Shown here: piece after piece, positions 1-6,766 of the stretch
Layout of the letters: each line of letters starts with the position of its first letter
Numbering within the stretch: the first letter of the stretch is position 1
Source: Candidatus Kaiserbacteria bacterium
Lineage (GTDB): Bacteria; Patescibacteriota; Minisyncoccia; Phycocordibacterales; UBA2100
Assembly (NCBI GenBank): GCA_016186695.1
Contig: JACPLC010000001.1
Location: 1 to 32,283 of the forward strand
Length of the DNA: 32,283 nt
Direction of reading: 5' to 3'
The notes under the pieces: generated by a model
The model's input: the letters and a program-made list of their open reading frames with translations, nothing else
The model's database searches: none
Told to the model about the DNA's origin: nothing
Position numbers and translations under genes: made by a program

Positions 1-16
1 CTAATTCAAGTATTCT

Positions 17-117
17 GCACCAAAACGGAAAGCGCAAGTCAGCGCTCGCCGCCTCGCGTAGCTCGGCGGCTCGCGCGACCAGCGTTTTCGGGCTGAATTC
101 GAATGTGCGATTTCGCA
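17..117. repeat. Left copy of a perfect 101-bp inverted repeat
   Basis: This segment is the exact reverse complement of 1546-1646. Identity stops at both ends of the pair: bases 1-16 do not continue the match to the tRNA side, and bases after 117 do not match those before 1546. The outer end begins GCACCA, the same six bases that end tRNA-Gly in the other copy. The two copies enclose almost the whole serine recombinase gene. The first 16 bases of the window hold nothing I can identify. The stretch from 118 to 176 is the short upstream region of the recombinase gene. Confidence 0.95.
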
Positions 118-176
118 TTCGGGAAAAAAGAATTTTTGGCCTTTCAATTATGCATTTACTCGCTAACCACTAACGT

Positions 177-1703
177 ATGAGATACGTAATCTACGCACGG
201 AAATCAACAGAGGACGAAGACCGTCAAATCCTAAGCATTCAAGCTCAGCTTGCTGAGCTGCATTCGTATTCCGCCAAAGAAAAATTTGATATTGTCGCTT
301 CCTTTCAGGAAGCGAAAACCGCCAAGGAGCCCGGGCGAACTGTGTTCGCAGAAATGCTGTCATTCATTGAGTGTGGGAAAGCAGATGGGATTATCTCGTG
401 GCACCCCGACAGATTGGCTCGCAACTCAGTAGACGGAGGCAAGATAATCCACCTAGTGGATCGTGGCTTGATTCGTTCCCTCAAATTTCCGACCTTCTGG
501 TTCGAACCGACGCCACAGGGTTTGTTCATGCTCAATATCGCCTTTGGGCAATCAAAATATTTTGTAGACAATTTGCGAGAGAACGTGAAGCGCGGACTAC
601 GACAGAAAATCAGAAATGGCGTGTGGCCAGGACGCGCGCCGGTGGGGTACGTGAACAACGCGAAGACGAGAGGAATTGACGTAGACAAAGAAAAGGCCGC
701 GAGGGTAAGAAAACTCTTCGAACTGTACGCCACCGGAGAACATACGCTGTATTCTCTCGCAAATTGGTGCAAGGAGCACAATCTACGCGGACACGGTAAC
801 AAACTGCTACGCGTCGGCAATATACAGAAAAATCTACAAAATATTTTCTACATCGGACTCATGAAATGGAAGGAGGAAATTTTTGAGGGAATCCACGAGC
901 CGATTCTGACAAAGAAACTTTTTGACAAGGTGCAGGAAGTCATGAAAAAGAAGGGTCGCACAAGACCCGACAAGAAACACATCTTCCCGTTGCGCGGACT
1001 ACTCAAATGCGCCTCGTGCGGCTGTGCAATCACCGCGCAGTACGCCAAAGGAAACGGTGGTATCTACCCCTACTACCGCTGCACCAAGAAACGAGGCGCA
1101 TGTACCGAACGCTACGTGAGCGAACAAAACCTCACAAACCAAATTCACAACTTCTTACAAAAAGTTTCTTTGTCTAGCCAAGACACGCAGAAAGTTTTGG
1201 CGGCGTTGGAGAGCGATGAACAAGAAGCAAAAGCAGAAGCGAGAACGGAGGCAGGGAATCTGAAAACGGAAATCCAAAAGCTAGACAACCGACTAGAAAA
1301 GTTGCTCAACCTCTATCTCGCCGACGCGCTATCCACAGCAGAGTACGCCGCCAAGAAAAACAAAATCATCTCCGAAAAGGCGACGCTGACCGAAAAAATT
1401 ACCGACATCGAGAAGCGCGGCGTGTCTTGGCTCGAACCAGCTCGTGAGTTCGTAAAGTCCTTGAACCAAGCCGCGAATCTGCTTTCCCGAAATGATTTGT
1501 CCGGAATGACAGCATTTCTGAAAAACATCGGCGCGAACCATTCTCTGCGAAATCGCACATTCGAATTCAGCCCGAAAACGCTGGTCGCGCGAGCCGCCGA
1601 GCTACGCGAGGCGGCGAGCGCTGACTTGCGCTTTCCGTTTTGGTGCGGGATGGGGGAATCGAACCCCCGACCACAGTTTGGAAAACTGTTATTTTGCCAT
1701 TAA
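177..1703 (+). CDS. Large serine recombinase (site-specific integrase/resolvase family)
   Basis: Serine recombinases cut and rejoin DNA at att-type sites through a serine nucleophile. The N-terminus reads YARKST with the catalytic serine at residue 10, followed by a resolvase fold to about residue 140. A recombinase domain follows (about 150-265). A zinc ribbon has cysteines at 278, 281, 302 and 309. A charged coiled-coil region lies at about 345-410. At 508 residues it fits the family. The start ATG has no clear Shine-Dalgarno site. The last 50 or so codons run through the right inverted repeat and then antisense through tRNA-Gly, ending in a stop inside the tRNA gene, so the residues GMGESNPRP near the C-terminus are an antisense-tRNA translation. 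The gene probably belongs to an element integrated at the tRNA 3' end. Its natural C-terminus may be shorter. Confidence 0.93.
   Translation: MRYVIYARKSTEDEDRQILSIQAQLAELHSYSAKEKFDIVASFQEAKTAKEPGRTVFAEMLSFIECGKADGIISWHPDRLARNSVDGGKIIHLVDRGLIRSLKFPTFWFEPTPQGLFMLNIAFGQSKYFVDNLRENVKRGLRQKIRNGVWPGRAPVGYVNNAKTRGIDVDKEKAARVRKLFELYATGEHTLYSLANWCKEHNLRGHGNKLLRVGNIQKNLQNIFYIGLMKWKEEIFEGIHEPILTKKLFDKVQEVMKKKGRTRPDKKHIFPLRGLLKCASCGCAITAQYAKGNGGIYPYYRCTKKRGACTERYVSEQNLTNQIHNFLQKVSLSSQDTQKVLAALESDEQEAKAEARTEAGNLKTEIQKLDNRLEKLLNLYLADALSTAEYAAKKNKIISEKATLTEKITDIEKRGVSWLEPAREFVKSLNQAANLLSRNDLSGMTAFLKNIGANHSLRNRTFEFSPKTLVARAAELREAASADLRFPFWCGMGESNPRPQFGKLLFCH
1546..1646. repeat. Right copy of the 101-bp inverted repeat, entering the tRNA-Gly 3' end
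   Basis: Exact reverse complement of 17-117. It begins within the recombinase coding sequence and ends two bases inside the tRNA acceptor stem, so it contains the encoded CCA and discriminator base. An endpoint at a tRNA 3' end is typical of integrase attachment sites, but those are normally direct repeats rather than inverted ones. Confidence 0.95.
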
Positions 1704-1714
1704 ACTAATCCCGC
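1641..1714 (-). tRNA. tRNA-Gly (anticodon TCC), CCA encoded
   Basis: On the minus strand a 7-bp acceptor stem (GCGGGAT with ATCCCGC) closes the gene. The anticodon stem ACAGT/ACTGT encloses loop TTTCCAA, giving anticodon TCC. The T arm is GGGGG-TTCGATT-CCCCC. The discriminator is A and CCA is encoded, for a total of 74 nt. The recombinase reading frame runs antisense through it, and the 101-bp repeat ends in its 3' end, which marks it as the probable integration site. Confidence 0.96.
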
Positions 1715-1750
1715 AATTATAGAACTCTACTCTGTAAATTTACTGAACGC

Positions 1751-1776
1751 AAAAATCCGCCGGACGGCGGATTTTT
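1751..1776 (-). terminator. Intrinsic terminator behind the HU gene
   Basis: An 11-bp stem (AAAAATCCGCC paired with GGCGGATTTTT) with a 4-nt loop. The A and T runs at the two ends make it functional in either direction. It follows the stop of the HU gene on the minus strand and precedes tRNA-Gly. Confidence 0.85.
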
Positions 1777-1797
1777 GCCTGCAAAACATTTGTTGTT

Positions 1798-2073
1798 TTA
1801 CTTCAGTGCGTCCTTGAGCGTCTTTGATGCACGGAACTTCGGAACTTTCATCGCCTTAATCTGAATCGTTGCGCCTGTGCGGGGATTGCGGCCCATGCGG
1901 CCGGCGCGGGTCTTTGCCTCGAAGATGCCGAGGCCCGCGATTGAGACTTCCTCACCGCTCTTCAATTTGTTCGTAATCATGTCGATAATTGCCTCAACGG
2001 CGCGCTCGCCGTCGGCCTTCGTGCAGCCGATCGTTGAAGCCACTTTCTCGACCAAGTCCATTTTATTTGCCAT
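1798..2073 (-). CDS. hup: HU-family DNA-binding protein
   Basis: Small histone-like protein that bends and compacts the nucleoid as a dimer. The 91-residue length is standard. The N-terminal helices begin with a Lys-rich segment, followed by the GLGIFE strand region. The beta-arm carries RNPRTG at about residues 62-67, with the proline that intercalates into DNA. The C-terminus is basic (FRASKTLKDALK). The start ATG has no Shine-Dalgarno match on the sense strand; the upstream sequence is A/T rich. It is a single-gene unit closed by the terminator at 1751-1776. I cannot tell HU from IHF subtypes, but HU is the likelier reading in this lineage. Confidence 0.95.
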   Translation of the reverse strand: MANKMDLVEKVASTIGCTKADGERAVEAIIDMITNKLKSGEEVSIAGLGIFEAKTRAGRMGRNPRTGATIQIKAMKVPKFRASKTLKDALK

Positions 2074-2151
2074 AGGAGTCTATAAATAGTGGTTAAAATA
2101 TGCGCGTTTTCGACCTCGCGACCATTTTGAGCCGTATTTTGGCCGTGTCAA

Positions 2152-2260
2152 CCCCGTACTACAATAAAGAATAAGTTTGAAGAATGGCAAAACCAAAAAG
2201 ACAGGCCTCGCTGTAGGCACGGTTCTTTGAGAATGAGCAAAAAAGTATTGTAGTACGGGG
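2152..2260. repeat. Small non-coding element with 15-bp perfect terminal inverted repeats
   Basis: CCCCGTACTACAATA at 2152-2166 is matched exactly in inverse by 2246-2260, with 79 bases between. The motif GTCAAC also occurs directly at both ends. No open reading frame of note lies inside. The ends (TTGTAGTACGGGG) resemble the ends of the GIY-YIG element (TTGTACTACCGGG) except at two positions. It may be a relict of a related MITE-like family, or an operator pair. The rest of the gap between HU and the TrmB-like gene shows nothing else I can name. Confidence 0.6.
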
Positions 2261-2322
2261 TCAACAGAACTTCAGATTTGAAGTCAATCTTGCCAACGCG
2301 TCAAAAGCGGCTTGAAATAAGC

Positions 2323-3081
2323 TCATACTCCTTTCTCCCAAACGATCTTGAATATCTGCCGCATCGCGTCTGCGGTACTCGCGTTGTCTATTACGGTCGC
2401 TTGGCGATTCTTTTCATCGAGTATCCATAGAAAACCATCACCGATACCTATCGACGCGTTGGGCGGATATTCGTATTGGTCGAGAAGGCGCATCTGTACT
2501 CGATCATCCGTCTTTGAAATATCGATAAGTTGCTTGTTGTATGCCTCGGCTCCTTTTCTTGGCATGATGATTTGGAACGAAATATCCATATCGAGGGCTT
2601 TGGTGTTCCACTTCTCGTACATGCGGGCGATTTCATCCACGTTTTCGCAGTCAATCATGCTTCCATAGAAGCCGTAGAACATTTTTCCTCGCATCGAATC
2701 GAATTTGTATGCGAGCGCCTGTTCAATACCGCGGACTCCATTGAAGAAATACACGCTCGCACCTTTTTTTGCAGAGAGCGCATTGAATTTCGGGAGCAGA
2801 TCGCGAACCGTTCGTACCCTTGATTCTTGATCACGGATGTAGTCGGAGATCTCAACGGCTGAAAAAAGTGCCTTCTTTGCATGCGGGACCTTCAAGACAA
2901 GACCTTTCTTGCGCAGCTCTTCCAAAATCACGTATACCGTGGGTTTTTTGACCTCGCATTGCTCTGCGATTCGATAGGCGGTTGCACTTCCAAGAGAGAG
3001 AAGCGCTAAGTAAACTCTCGCTTCCTTTTCCGTAAGGCCTACTTGTTCAAGAGAGCCAACCAGCTCCTTCTTTTGCGCCAT
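2323..3081 (-). CDS. TrmB-family transcriptional regulator
   Basis: Predicted DNA-binding regulator of 252 residues. The first 75 or so form a TrmB-type winged helix: the segment GLTEKEARVYLALLSLG leads into a helix-turn-helix (AYRIAEQCEVKKPTVYVILEEL) and a wing ending near KALFSA. A helical linker at about 80-100 follows. The rest is the C-terminal effector/dimerisation region typical of short TrmB-like proteins in CPR bacteria and archaea. Known members sense sugars or other metabolites; this ligand cannot be read from sequence. The start is fixed by a promoter whose -10 box lies 6 nt upstream, so the mRNA is probably leaderless. It diverges from the orphan pair at 3239-3892, which it may regulate. 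Confidence 0.85.
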   Translation of the reverse strand: MAQKKELVGSLEQVGLTEKEARVYLALLSLGSATAYRIAEQCEVKKPTVYVILEELRKKGLVLKVPHAKKALFSAVEISDYIRDQESRVRTVRDLLPKFNALSAKKGASVYFFNGVRGIEQALAYKFDSMRGKMFYGFYGSMIDCENVDEIARMYEKWNTKALDMDISFQIIMPRKGAEAYNKQLIDISKTDDRVQMRLLDQYEYPPNASIGIGDGFLWILDEKNRQATVIDNASTADAMRQIFKIVWEKGV

Positions 3082-3087
3082 GCATGC

Positions 3088-3115
3088 ACCTTAGCCGATC
3101 CATCCTAAAAGTCAA
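3088..3115 (-). promoter_or_regulatory. Promoter of the TrmB-like gene, leaderless start
   Basis: On the minus strand: -35 TTGACT at 3115-3110, a 16-nt spacer, and -10 TAAGGT at 3093-3088. Only 6 nt separate the -10 box from the ATG. The octamer TGACTAAT occurs near here (about 3122) and again at about 3183, so it may be an operator shared with the divergent genes. Confidence 0.6.
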
Positions 3116-3238
3116 TATTTCTGACTAATACTTTAACCGGCTCTTAATAAAGCAAATTATGTTGCTTGATTGAATATATATTTTGACTAATTAGGATCGA
3201 CATGGGCTCATTGCAAATCGGAAAGAGAGGTGAGACAA

Positions 3239-3436
3239 GTGCCCAAAGGATACAACGATCGTGCCATCAAAGGACTCCTCGAATATACGAAAGGCGTTAT
3301 GGAGTGCGTACTCCAAGACGTCAAAGAAGGAAAGCCGCTCGAGCAAGCTCTCAAAGAAGAGCTTCAGGAGATCGAATCGCGCCTCAAGGGCGACTACCGG
3401 GAGACGACGACGAGTTTCGAGAAGGTCGTCGGGTAG
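3239..3436 (+). CDS. Orphan small protein (65 aa)
   Basis: I do not recognise this gene. The start is taken as GTG at 3239 because a purine-rich AGAGAGG Shine-Dalgarno site ends 8 nt upstream; an in-frame GTG at 3230 overlaps that site and is less likely. The product is a charged, probably helical soluble protein with no signal peptide or membrane segment (KEGKPLEQALKEELQEIE in the middle). A strong hairpin follows the stop, then a second orphan gene with its own Shine-Dalgarno site. The strong ribosome site contrasts with the leaderless core genes nearby. Confidence 0.6.
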   Translation: MPKGYNDRAIKGLLEYTKGVMECVLQDVKEGKPLEQALKEELQEIESRLKGDYRETTTSFEKVVG

Positions 3437-3442
3437 CAACTA

Positions 3443-3468
3443 CGGAGAAGCGTTAAAACGCTTCTCCG
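3443..3468 (+). terminator. Hairpin between two orphan genes
   Basis: CGGAGAAGCG pairs perfectly with CGCTTCTCCG across a 6-nt loop, 6 nt after the orphan stop codon. No T-run follows, so it may stabilise the mRNA 3' end or act as a processing site rather than as a classic terminator. Confidence 0.55.
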
Positions 3469-3517
3469 CTTACTAACCGCAAGGCAACGGAGCGAATGGA
3501 GGAAAGGAAAAGATCAG

Positions 3518-3892
3518 ATGACTGAAAACAATCAAGTCGTTGTCAGCGTTCTAGAGGTTCTCGATGAAGTCGGGCTCAACCACTCCTGCACAATGGGCAA
3601 AATGCGCAAGATGGTGATCGTGGAGGGAGGTCTTAGCGACCCCATGAAAGCCTTCCGCGTCTCTACCTTTCGTGATGCCATCTCGGATGACGAAGGGTTC
3701 ATCAACGACCACATCGTTCAGCAGAACATGCTTCGGGCTAGGCGAGCTTTGCTCGCTTATGTCGCGGATGTTCTCCAAAAGAAGGGAGCCATTCTCAAGA
3801 GTAAGAACGACCCCCACGGTCTTACGGTGGATGAAACGTACCACTTCATCATCGAAGGTCAGGAAATCTACCTTGCGCTCATGCCCCGTTGA
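3518..3892 (+). CDS. Orphan protein (124 aa)
   Basis: No family recognised. The start ATG follows a strong purine tract (GGAGGAAAGGAAAAG) that serves as ribosome-binding site. The product has 124 residues, a mixed alpha/beta look and no membrane segment. The middle (RARRALLAYVADVLQKKG) is probably one amphipathic helix. It lies in the same direction as the 65-aa orphan and ends before a strong terminator. The pair looks like a small accessory unit between a TrmB-type regulator and RNase Y. The 115 bases after the stop hold no convincing gene. Confidence 0.65.
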   Translation: MTENNQVVVSVLEVLDEVGLNHSCTMGKMRKMVIVEGGLSDPMKAFRVSTFRDAISDDEGFINDHIVQQNMLRARRALLAYVADVLQKKGAILKSKNDPHGLTVDETYHFIIEGQEIYLALMPR

Positions 3893-4007
3893 ATCGGGCG
3901 CGCGATGTTCGGGATGGAGGAATCTATCTTGCGATCGGATCCGCACTTGTGGACGGTGTGATTGGAAGAGTGGGCCTGTTCCTTGAGGAATAATTCCCCA
4001 AATTTTA

Positions 4008-4037
4008 AACGGCCTCCAGGTTGGAGGCCGTTATTTT
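4008..4037 (+). terminator. Intrinsic terminator, usable in both directions
   Basis: AACGGCCTCCA and TGGAGGCCGTT form an 11-bp stem with a 3-nt loop followed by ATTTTT. It closes the orphan unit on the plus strand and lies 8 bases past the end of the convergent RNase Y gene, so it can serve both. Confidence 0.88.
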
Positions 4038-4044
4038 TATATTT

Positions 4045-5574
4045 TTATCTCGCGTATTCGATGACGCGGGTTTCGCGGATGACGGAGACTTTGATCTCGC
4101 CGGGGTACTGGAGTTCTTTTTCGATCTTGTCGGCGATATCACGGGCGAGTTTTCGAGCGTCGAGGTCGGTAATATCTTCAGGCTTCACGATGACACGTAC
4201 CTCGCGGCCGGCGGCGATGGCATAACTTTTCTCCACACCCGGCTGCCCGTTTGCGATCGCCTCAAGCTCTTCAAGCCGCTTGATGTAATTCTCCACCGAA
4301 TCACGTCGCGCGCCCGGCCGCCCGCCTGAAATGGCATCGGCTACCTGCACGATCATGCTCTCCGGTGTTTCGTACGGGTACTCTTCGTGGTGCGCCTGCA
4401 TGGCTTTTACCACTGCTTCCTCGACGCCGAATTTTTGGAGAATCCGGCGGCCGATCTCGACGTGCGTTCCCGGCACCTCGTGGTCGACGGCCTTGCCGAT
4501 GTCGTGGAAGAGCGCTCCGGCGCGAGCGGTTGCCTCGTTGGCACCGAGCTCGGAGGCGAGCATTCCCGCGAGGTGGGCGACTTCGACCGAGTGGTCGAGG
4601 ACATTTTGGCCGTAGCTTGTGCGGAAGTAGAGACGGCCGAGAATCATGAGAAGTTTCGGGTCGAGATTTTGCACTTTCGCGTTGTAGGCGGCTTCGGCGC
4701 CCTTCTTTTTAATGATGGTATTTATCTCTTCTTCGGCTTTCTTCACCATCTCCTCGATCTTCGCAGGCTGGATGCGGCCGTCGAGAATAAGATTCTCCAG
4801 AGCGATACGGGCGACCTGCCGGCGAATAGGATCAAAGGATGAAAGCGTGATGGTGCCCGGCGTGTCGTCGATAATCACATCGACGCCGGTCGCGCGCTCG
4901 AAGGCGCGGATGTTGCGACCCTCCTTGCCGATGATCTTGCCCTTGATCTCGTCGGAGGGAAGGGAAATAGTCGTTGCCAAAACGTCGGAAACGACGGAAT
5001 TGCCGAGCCGGTGCACGGCCGTCGTAAGTATTTCTTTTGCACGCTGTTCGAGGCGCTCATTTCCTGAAATTTCGAGCTTGCGCATGCGGCTCTCGATATC
5101 CGATTCGGACTGCTTTTCGACCGACGTGATCAGGTCGGCCTTTGCCTCTTCGGCAGAGAGGTGCGCGACCTTCTCGAGCCTCTCCAGCTCTGCGCGCGTG
5201 AGTTCCTCAAGTTTCTCCTTCGCGTTAGAAAGCTCTTCACTGCGCTTCGTCAGCGTTTCCTGCTCGGTGTCGAGCATGCCCTGCCGCTTGTCGAGCAACT
5301 CTTCCTTGCGTACGAGGCGCTCTTCGGTCGCTTTGAGCTCGCTCCCACGCTGCTTCAGCTCCCCCGTGATCTGCCCCTCCTTTTCTTTGGCGCGTGCTTC
5401 AGCCTCTTCGACAATGCGCTTCGAGCGCTCCTCCGCATCGAGGCGCATTTTGCGGATCTCGAGCTCCATCGAGCCTCGTTTACCCAGTGAGATGATCAAC
5501 CGGAGAAAATAGCCGATCCCAATGCCGGCCATCCCCGCAAGCGCGAGGAGCAAGAGAATTGTTTGTATTGACAT
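4045..5574 (-). CDS. rny: Ribonuclease Y
   Basis: Membrane-anchored endoribonuclease that starts mRNA decay in bacteria without RNase E. The 509-residue protein has all expected parts. A single N-terminal transmembrane helix lies at about residues 4-28. A long coiled coil (about 35-190) follows. A KH domain carries IIGKEGRNI and the FERATGVDVIIDD segment. The HD domain has the HSVEVAHL helix and the metal-binding FHDIGK motif. The C-terminus (EIKVSVIRETRVIEYA) is typical of the family. The gene lies 14 nt behind the GIY-YIG gene, probably on the same transcript, and its ATG lies within the outer edge of the GIY-YIG element. An RNase acting on structured messages is a notable cell partner for the hairpin-rich genes at 10.5-12.7 kb, but no link is shown. 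Confidence 0.97.
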   Translation of the reverse strand: MSIQTILLLLALAGMAGIGIGYFLRLIISLGKRGSMELEIRKMRLDAEERSKRIVEEAEARAKEKEGQITGELKQRGSELKATEERLVRKEELLDKRQGMLDTEQETLTKRSEELSNAKEKLEELTRAELERLEKVAHLSAEEAKADLITSVEKQSESDIESRMRKLEISGNERLEQRAKEILTTAVHRLGNSVVSDVLATTISLPSDEIKGKIIGKEGRNIRAFERATGVDVIIDDTPGTITLSSFDPIRRQVARIALENLILDGRIQPAKIEEMVKKAEEEINTIIKKKGAEAAYNAKVQNLDPKLLMILGRLYFRTSYGQNVLDHSVEVAHLAGMLASELGANEATARAGALFHDIGKAVDHEVPGTHVEIGRRILQKFGVEEAVVKAMQAHHEEYPYETPESMIVQVADAISGGRPGARRDSVENYIKRLEELEAIANGQPGVEKSYAIAAGREVRVIVKPEDITDLDARKLARDIADKIEKELQYPGEIKVSVIRETRVIEYAR

Positions 5575-5870
5575 ACCTGGTAGTACAACTAGTTAAGTTT
5601 GTAATAATCTCGAAGCCGTTTCGACAAAAATTTGCGCCCGTTTGTCGATTTCAAATACCGTTCGCGACGACGCGCATCGGAACGCGCAAGACAAGCTTCG
5701 TAGTAAATCAGTTCAAGTGGCCGACGTGGTGCGGTGGAGGGTACCGCGCCGTCGACGTGCTCGCGATATCGCGAACGAAGGTCTGTCGTGTATCCTATGT
5801 ATCGCTTGCGGTCGCGCTTGCTCTGCAAGACGTAGACGTACTCAAACGATTTAGTTGTACTACCGGGCAT
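5573..5870 (-). mobile_element. GIY-YIG mini-element bounded by 18-bp inverted repeats
   Basis: ATACCTGGTAGTACAACT at 5573-5590 and, on the other strand, ATGCCCGGTAGTACAACT at 5853-5870 match at 16 of 18 positions. The repeat at one end contains the start codon of the GIY-YIG gene (MPGSTT). At the other end it abuts the start codon of rny. The outer 12 bases (ATRCCYGGTAGT) recur at both ends of the element at 16232-16380. This suggests one family of small elements that insert next to start codons. Confidence 0.7.
5589..5870 (-). CDS. GIY-YIG nuclease superfamily protein
   Basis: A 93-residue stand-alone GIY-YIG domain of the small UPF0213/YhbQ type. The motif appears as YVYVL near residue 12 and KRYIGYT near residue 23. 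The expected arginine (DLRSRYREH), the glutamate-rich helix (DARRRERYLK) and the conserved YYEA follow. Members are structure-specific or site-specific DNA nucleases, and many in CPR genomes have no known function. The coding sequence fills almost the entire inverted-repeat element and begins in one repeat arm, so the nuclease is probably the element's own mobility or maintenance factor. That is inference. It is read through into rny. Confidence 0.92.
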   Translation of the reverse strand: MPGSTTKSFEYVYVLQSKRDRKRYIGYTTDLRSRYREHVDGAVPSTAPRRPLELIYYEACLARSDARRRERYLKSTNGRKFLSKRLRDYYKLN

Positions 5871-5871
5871 A

Positions 5872-5891
5872 CGCGTGGATCAATCCACGCG
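5872..5891. repeat. Short perfect hairpin upstream of the GIY-YIG gene
   Basis: CGCGTGGAT and ATCCACGCG pair over a 2-nt loop immediately outside the GIY-YIG element. The remaining stretch to about 6115 is non-coding and A/T rich. It holds the likely promoter of the GIY-YIG/rny transcript and shows no other feature I can name. Confidence 0.5.
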
Positions 5892-6019
5892 CGAGTGACT
5901 ATGTACGGACTACAAGCACTTTTGAGTGTACGGAAATAAACCTCTGCGAAGCGTTGCCGTTCATGGATTCATTCGCACGCGGAAAATTGAAAGACATAAA
6001 TAATACTAAGGTGTAGCGC

Positions 6020-6028
6020 GAGTATACC
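6020..6028 (-). promoter_or_regulatory. Probable extended -10 promoter for the GIY-YIG/rny transcript
   Basis: The minus strand reads TGGTATACT, an extended -10 box. TTGAAC lies 25 nt further upstream, too far for a standard -35, so the extended element would have to suffice. It predicts a leader of about 140 nt before the GIY-YIG gene. Confidence 0.4.
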
Positions 6029-6115
6029 ACCGAGTAGGGAAAAAGGAATAGGTTCAAGGTTCTAGTGAAAAAACCTGCAGTAGAGCCCTAGTCCCTATAA
6101 CCAAACACTTGTTCC

Positions 6116-6709
6116 CTAACCCAGCACTTTGTCGATAATGCCGTATTTCACGGCCTCGTCTGCAGTCATGAAGAAGTCGCGCTCGACGTCCTTCTCTACC
6201 TTTTCAAGCTTTTGACTCGTGTTTTTCGAGAGTATCTTGTTGAGACGTTCACGCAGTTTGATGATCTGCTTTGCGGTGATCTCGATGTCGGTGGCCTGCC
6301 CCTCGGCGCCGCCATGCGGCTGGTGGATCATTATCTCGGCGTTGGGGAGTGCGAAGCGCTTTCCTTTCGCGCCCGCCGAAAGAAGGATAGCGGCGCCCGA
6401 AGCCGCGAGCCCGACGCAGTAGGTGGCGACCGCCGGCTGGATGTGATTCATGGTGTCTACCATCGCAAGCGTTGAGGTCACCGCGCCGCCAGGGGAGTTG
6501 ATGTAGAGGGAAATCTCTTTCTTCGGGTCTTCCGACTGGAGGAAAAGGAGTTGCGCGATGATGAGGTTGGCGACCTCATCGTTGATGGGACCGCCGAGGA
6601 AGATGATGCGCTCCTTCAGAAGGCGCGAGTAAATATCGTATGCCCGCTCACCAAAAGAGGTCTTTTCGACGACCATCGGCACAAGCATTTGCGATCTTGG
6701 GGTTTGCAT
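6116..6709 (-). CDS. clpP: ATP-dependent Clp protease proteolytic subunit
   Basis: Serine peptidase that forms a double heptameric barrel and degrades proteins fed by Clp ATPases. The catalytic triad can be placed at Ser104 (GLAASGAA), His129 (MIHQPHGG) and Asp178 (ERDFF). The 25- and 49-residue spacings equal those of E. coli ClpP. At 197 residues it is full length. I chose the ATG at 6709 because a longer in-frame start at 6811 would overlap the divergent gene at 6767 and would lie upstream of a good promoter whose -10 box is 7 nt before this ATG. The mRNA is therefore probably leaderless. No Clp ATPase gene is in the window. Confidence 0.97.
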   Translation of the reverse strand: MQTPRSQMLVPMVVEKTSFGERAYDIYSRLLKERIIFLGGPINDEVANLIIAQLLFLQSEDPKKEISLYINSPGGAVTSTLAMVDTMNHIQPAVATYCVGLAASGAAILLSAGAKGKRFALPNAEIMIHQPHGGAEGQATDIEITAKQIIKLRERLNKILSKNTSQKLEKVEKDVERDFFMTADEAVKYGIIDKVLG

Positions 6710-6716
6710 GCGGGGA

Positions 6717-6745
6717 AGTGTAGCTAAATTGCTCAGTGGGCGCAA
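6717..6745 (-). promoter_or_regulatory. clpP promoter, leaderless start
   Basis: On the minus strand: TTGCGC at 6745-6740, a 17-nt spacer, and TACACT at 6722-6717, then 7 nt to the ATG. The promoter overlaps that of the divergent 841-aa gene, so the two may be co-regulated or may compete. Confidence 0.65.
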
Positions 6746-6751
6746 ATCCGA

Positions 6752-6760
6752 TGCTATGCT
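6752..6760 (+). promoter_or_regulatory. Extended -10 promoter of the 841-aa gene, leaderless start
   Basis: TGCTATGCT is an extended -10 element ending 6 nt before the ATG at 6767. No -35 is evident. The position predicts transcription starting at or next to the start codon. Confidence 0.5.
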
Positions 6761-6766
6761 TGCCGT

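Noticed and set aside
1-22. Possible 3' end of a plus-strand tRNA ending GCACCA
   Set aside because: Counting back from CCA, the conserved T-loop positions 55 and 56 do not fit, and only 22 bases are visible. It cannot be called.
17-1646. Simple fold-back amplification chimera as the source of the 101-bp inverted repeat
   Set aside because: A fold-back would continue the match outward past one end, whereas identity ends at both edges of each arm. It is not fully excluded, since the left edge is 16 bases from the window start.
5871-6115. Small RNA or riboswitch upstream of the GIY-YIG gene
   Set aside because: Only one short hairpin and a promoter-like box are visible. I recognise no known RNA motif.
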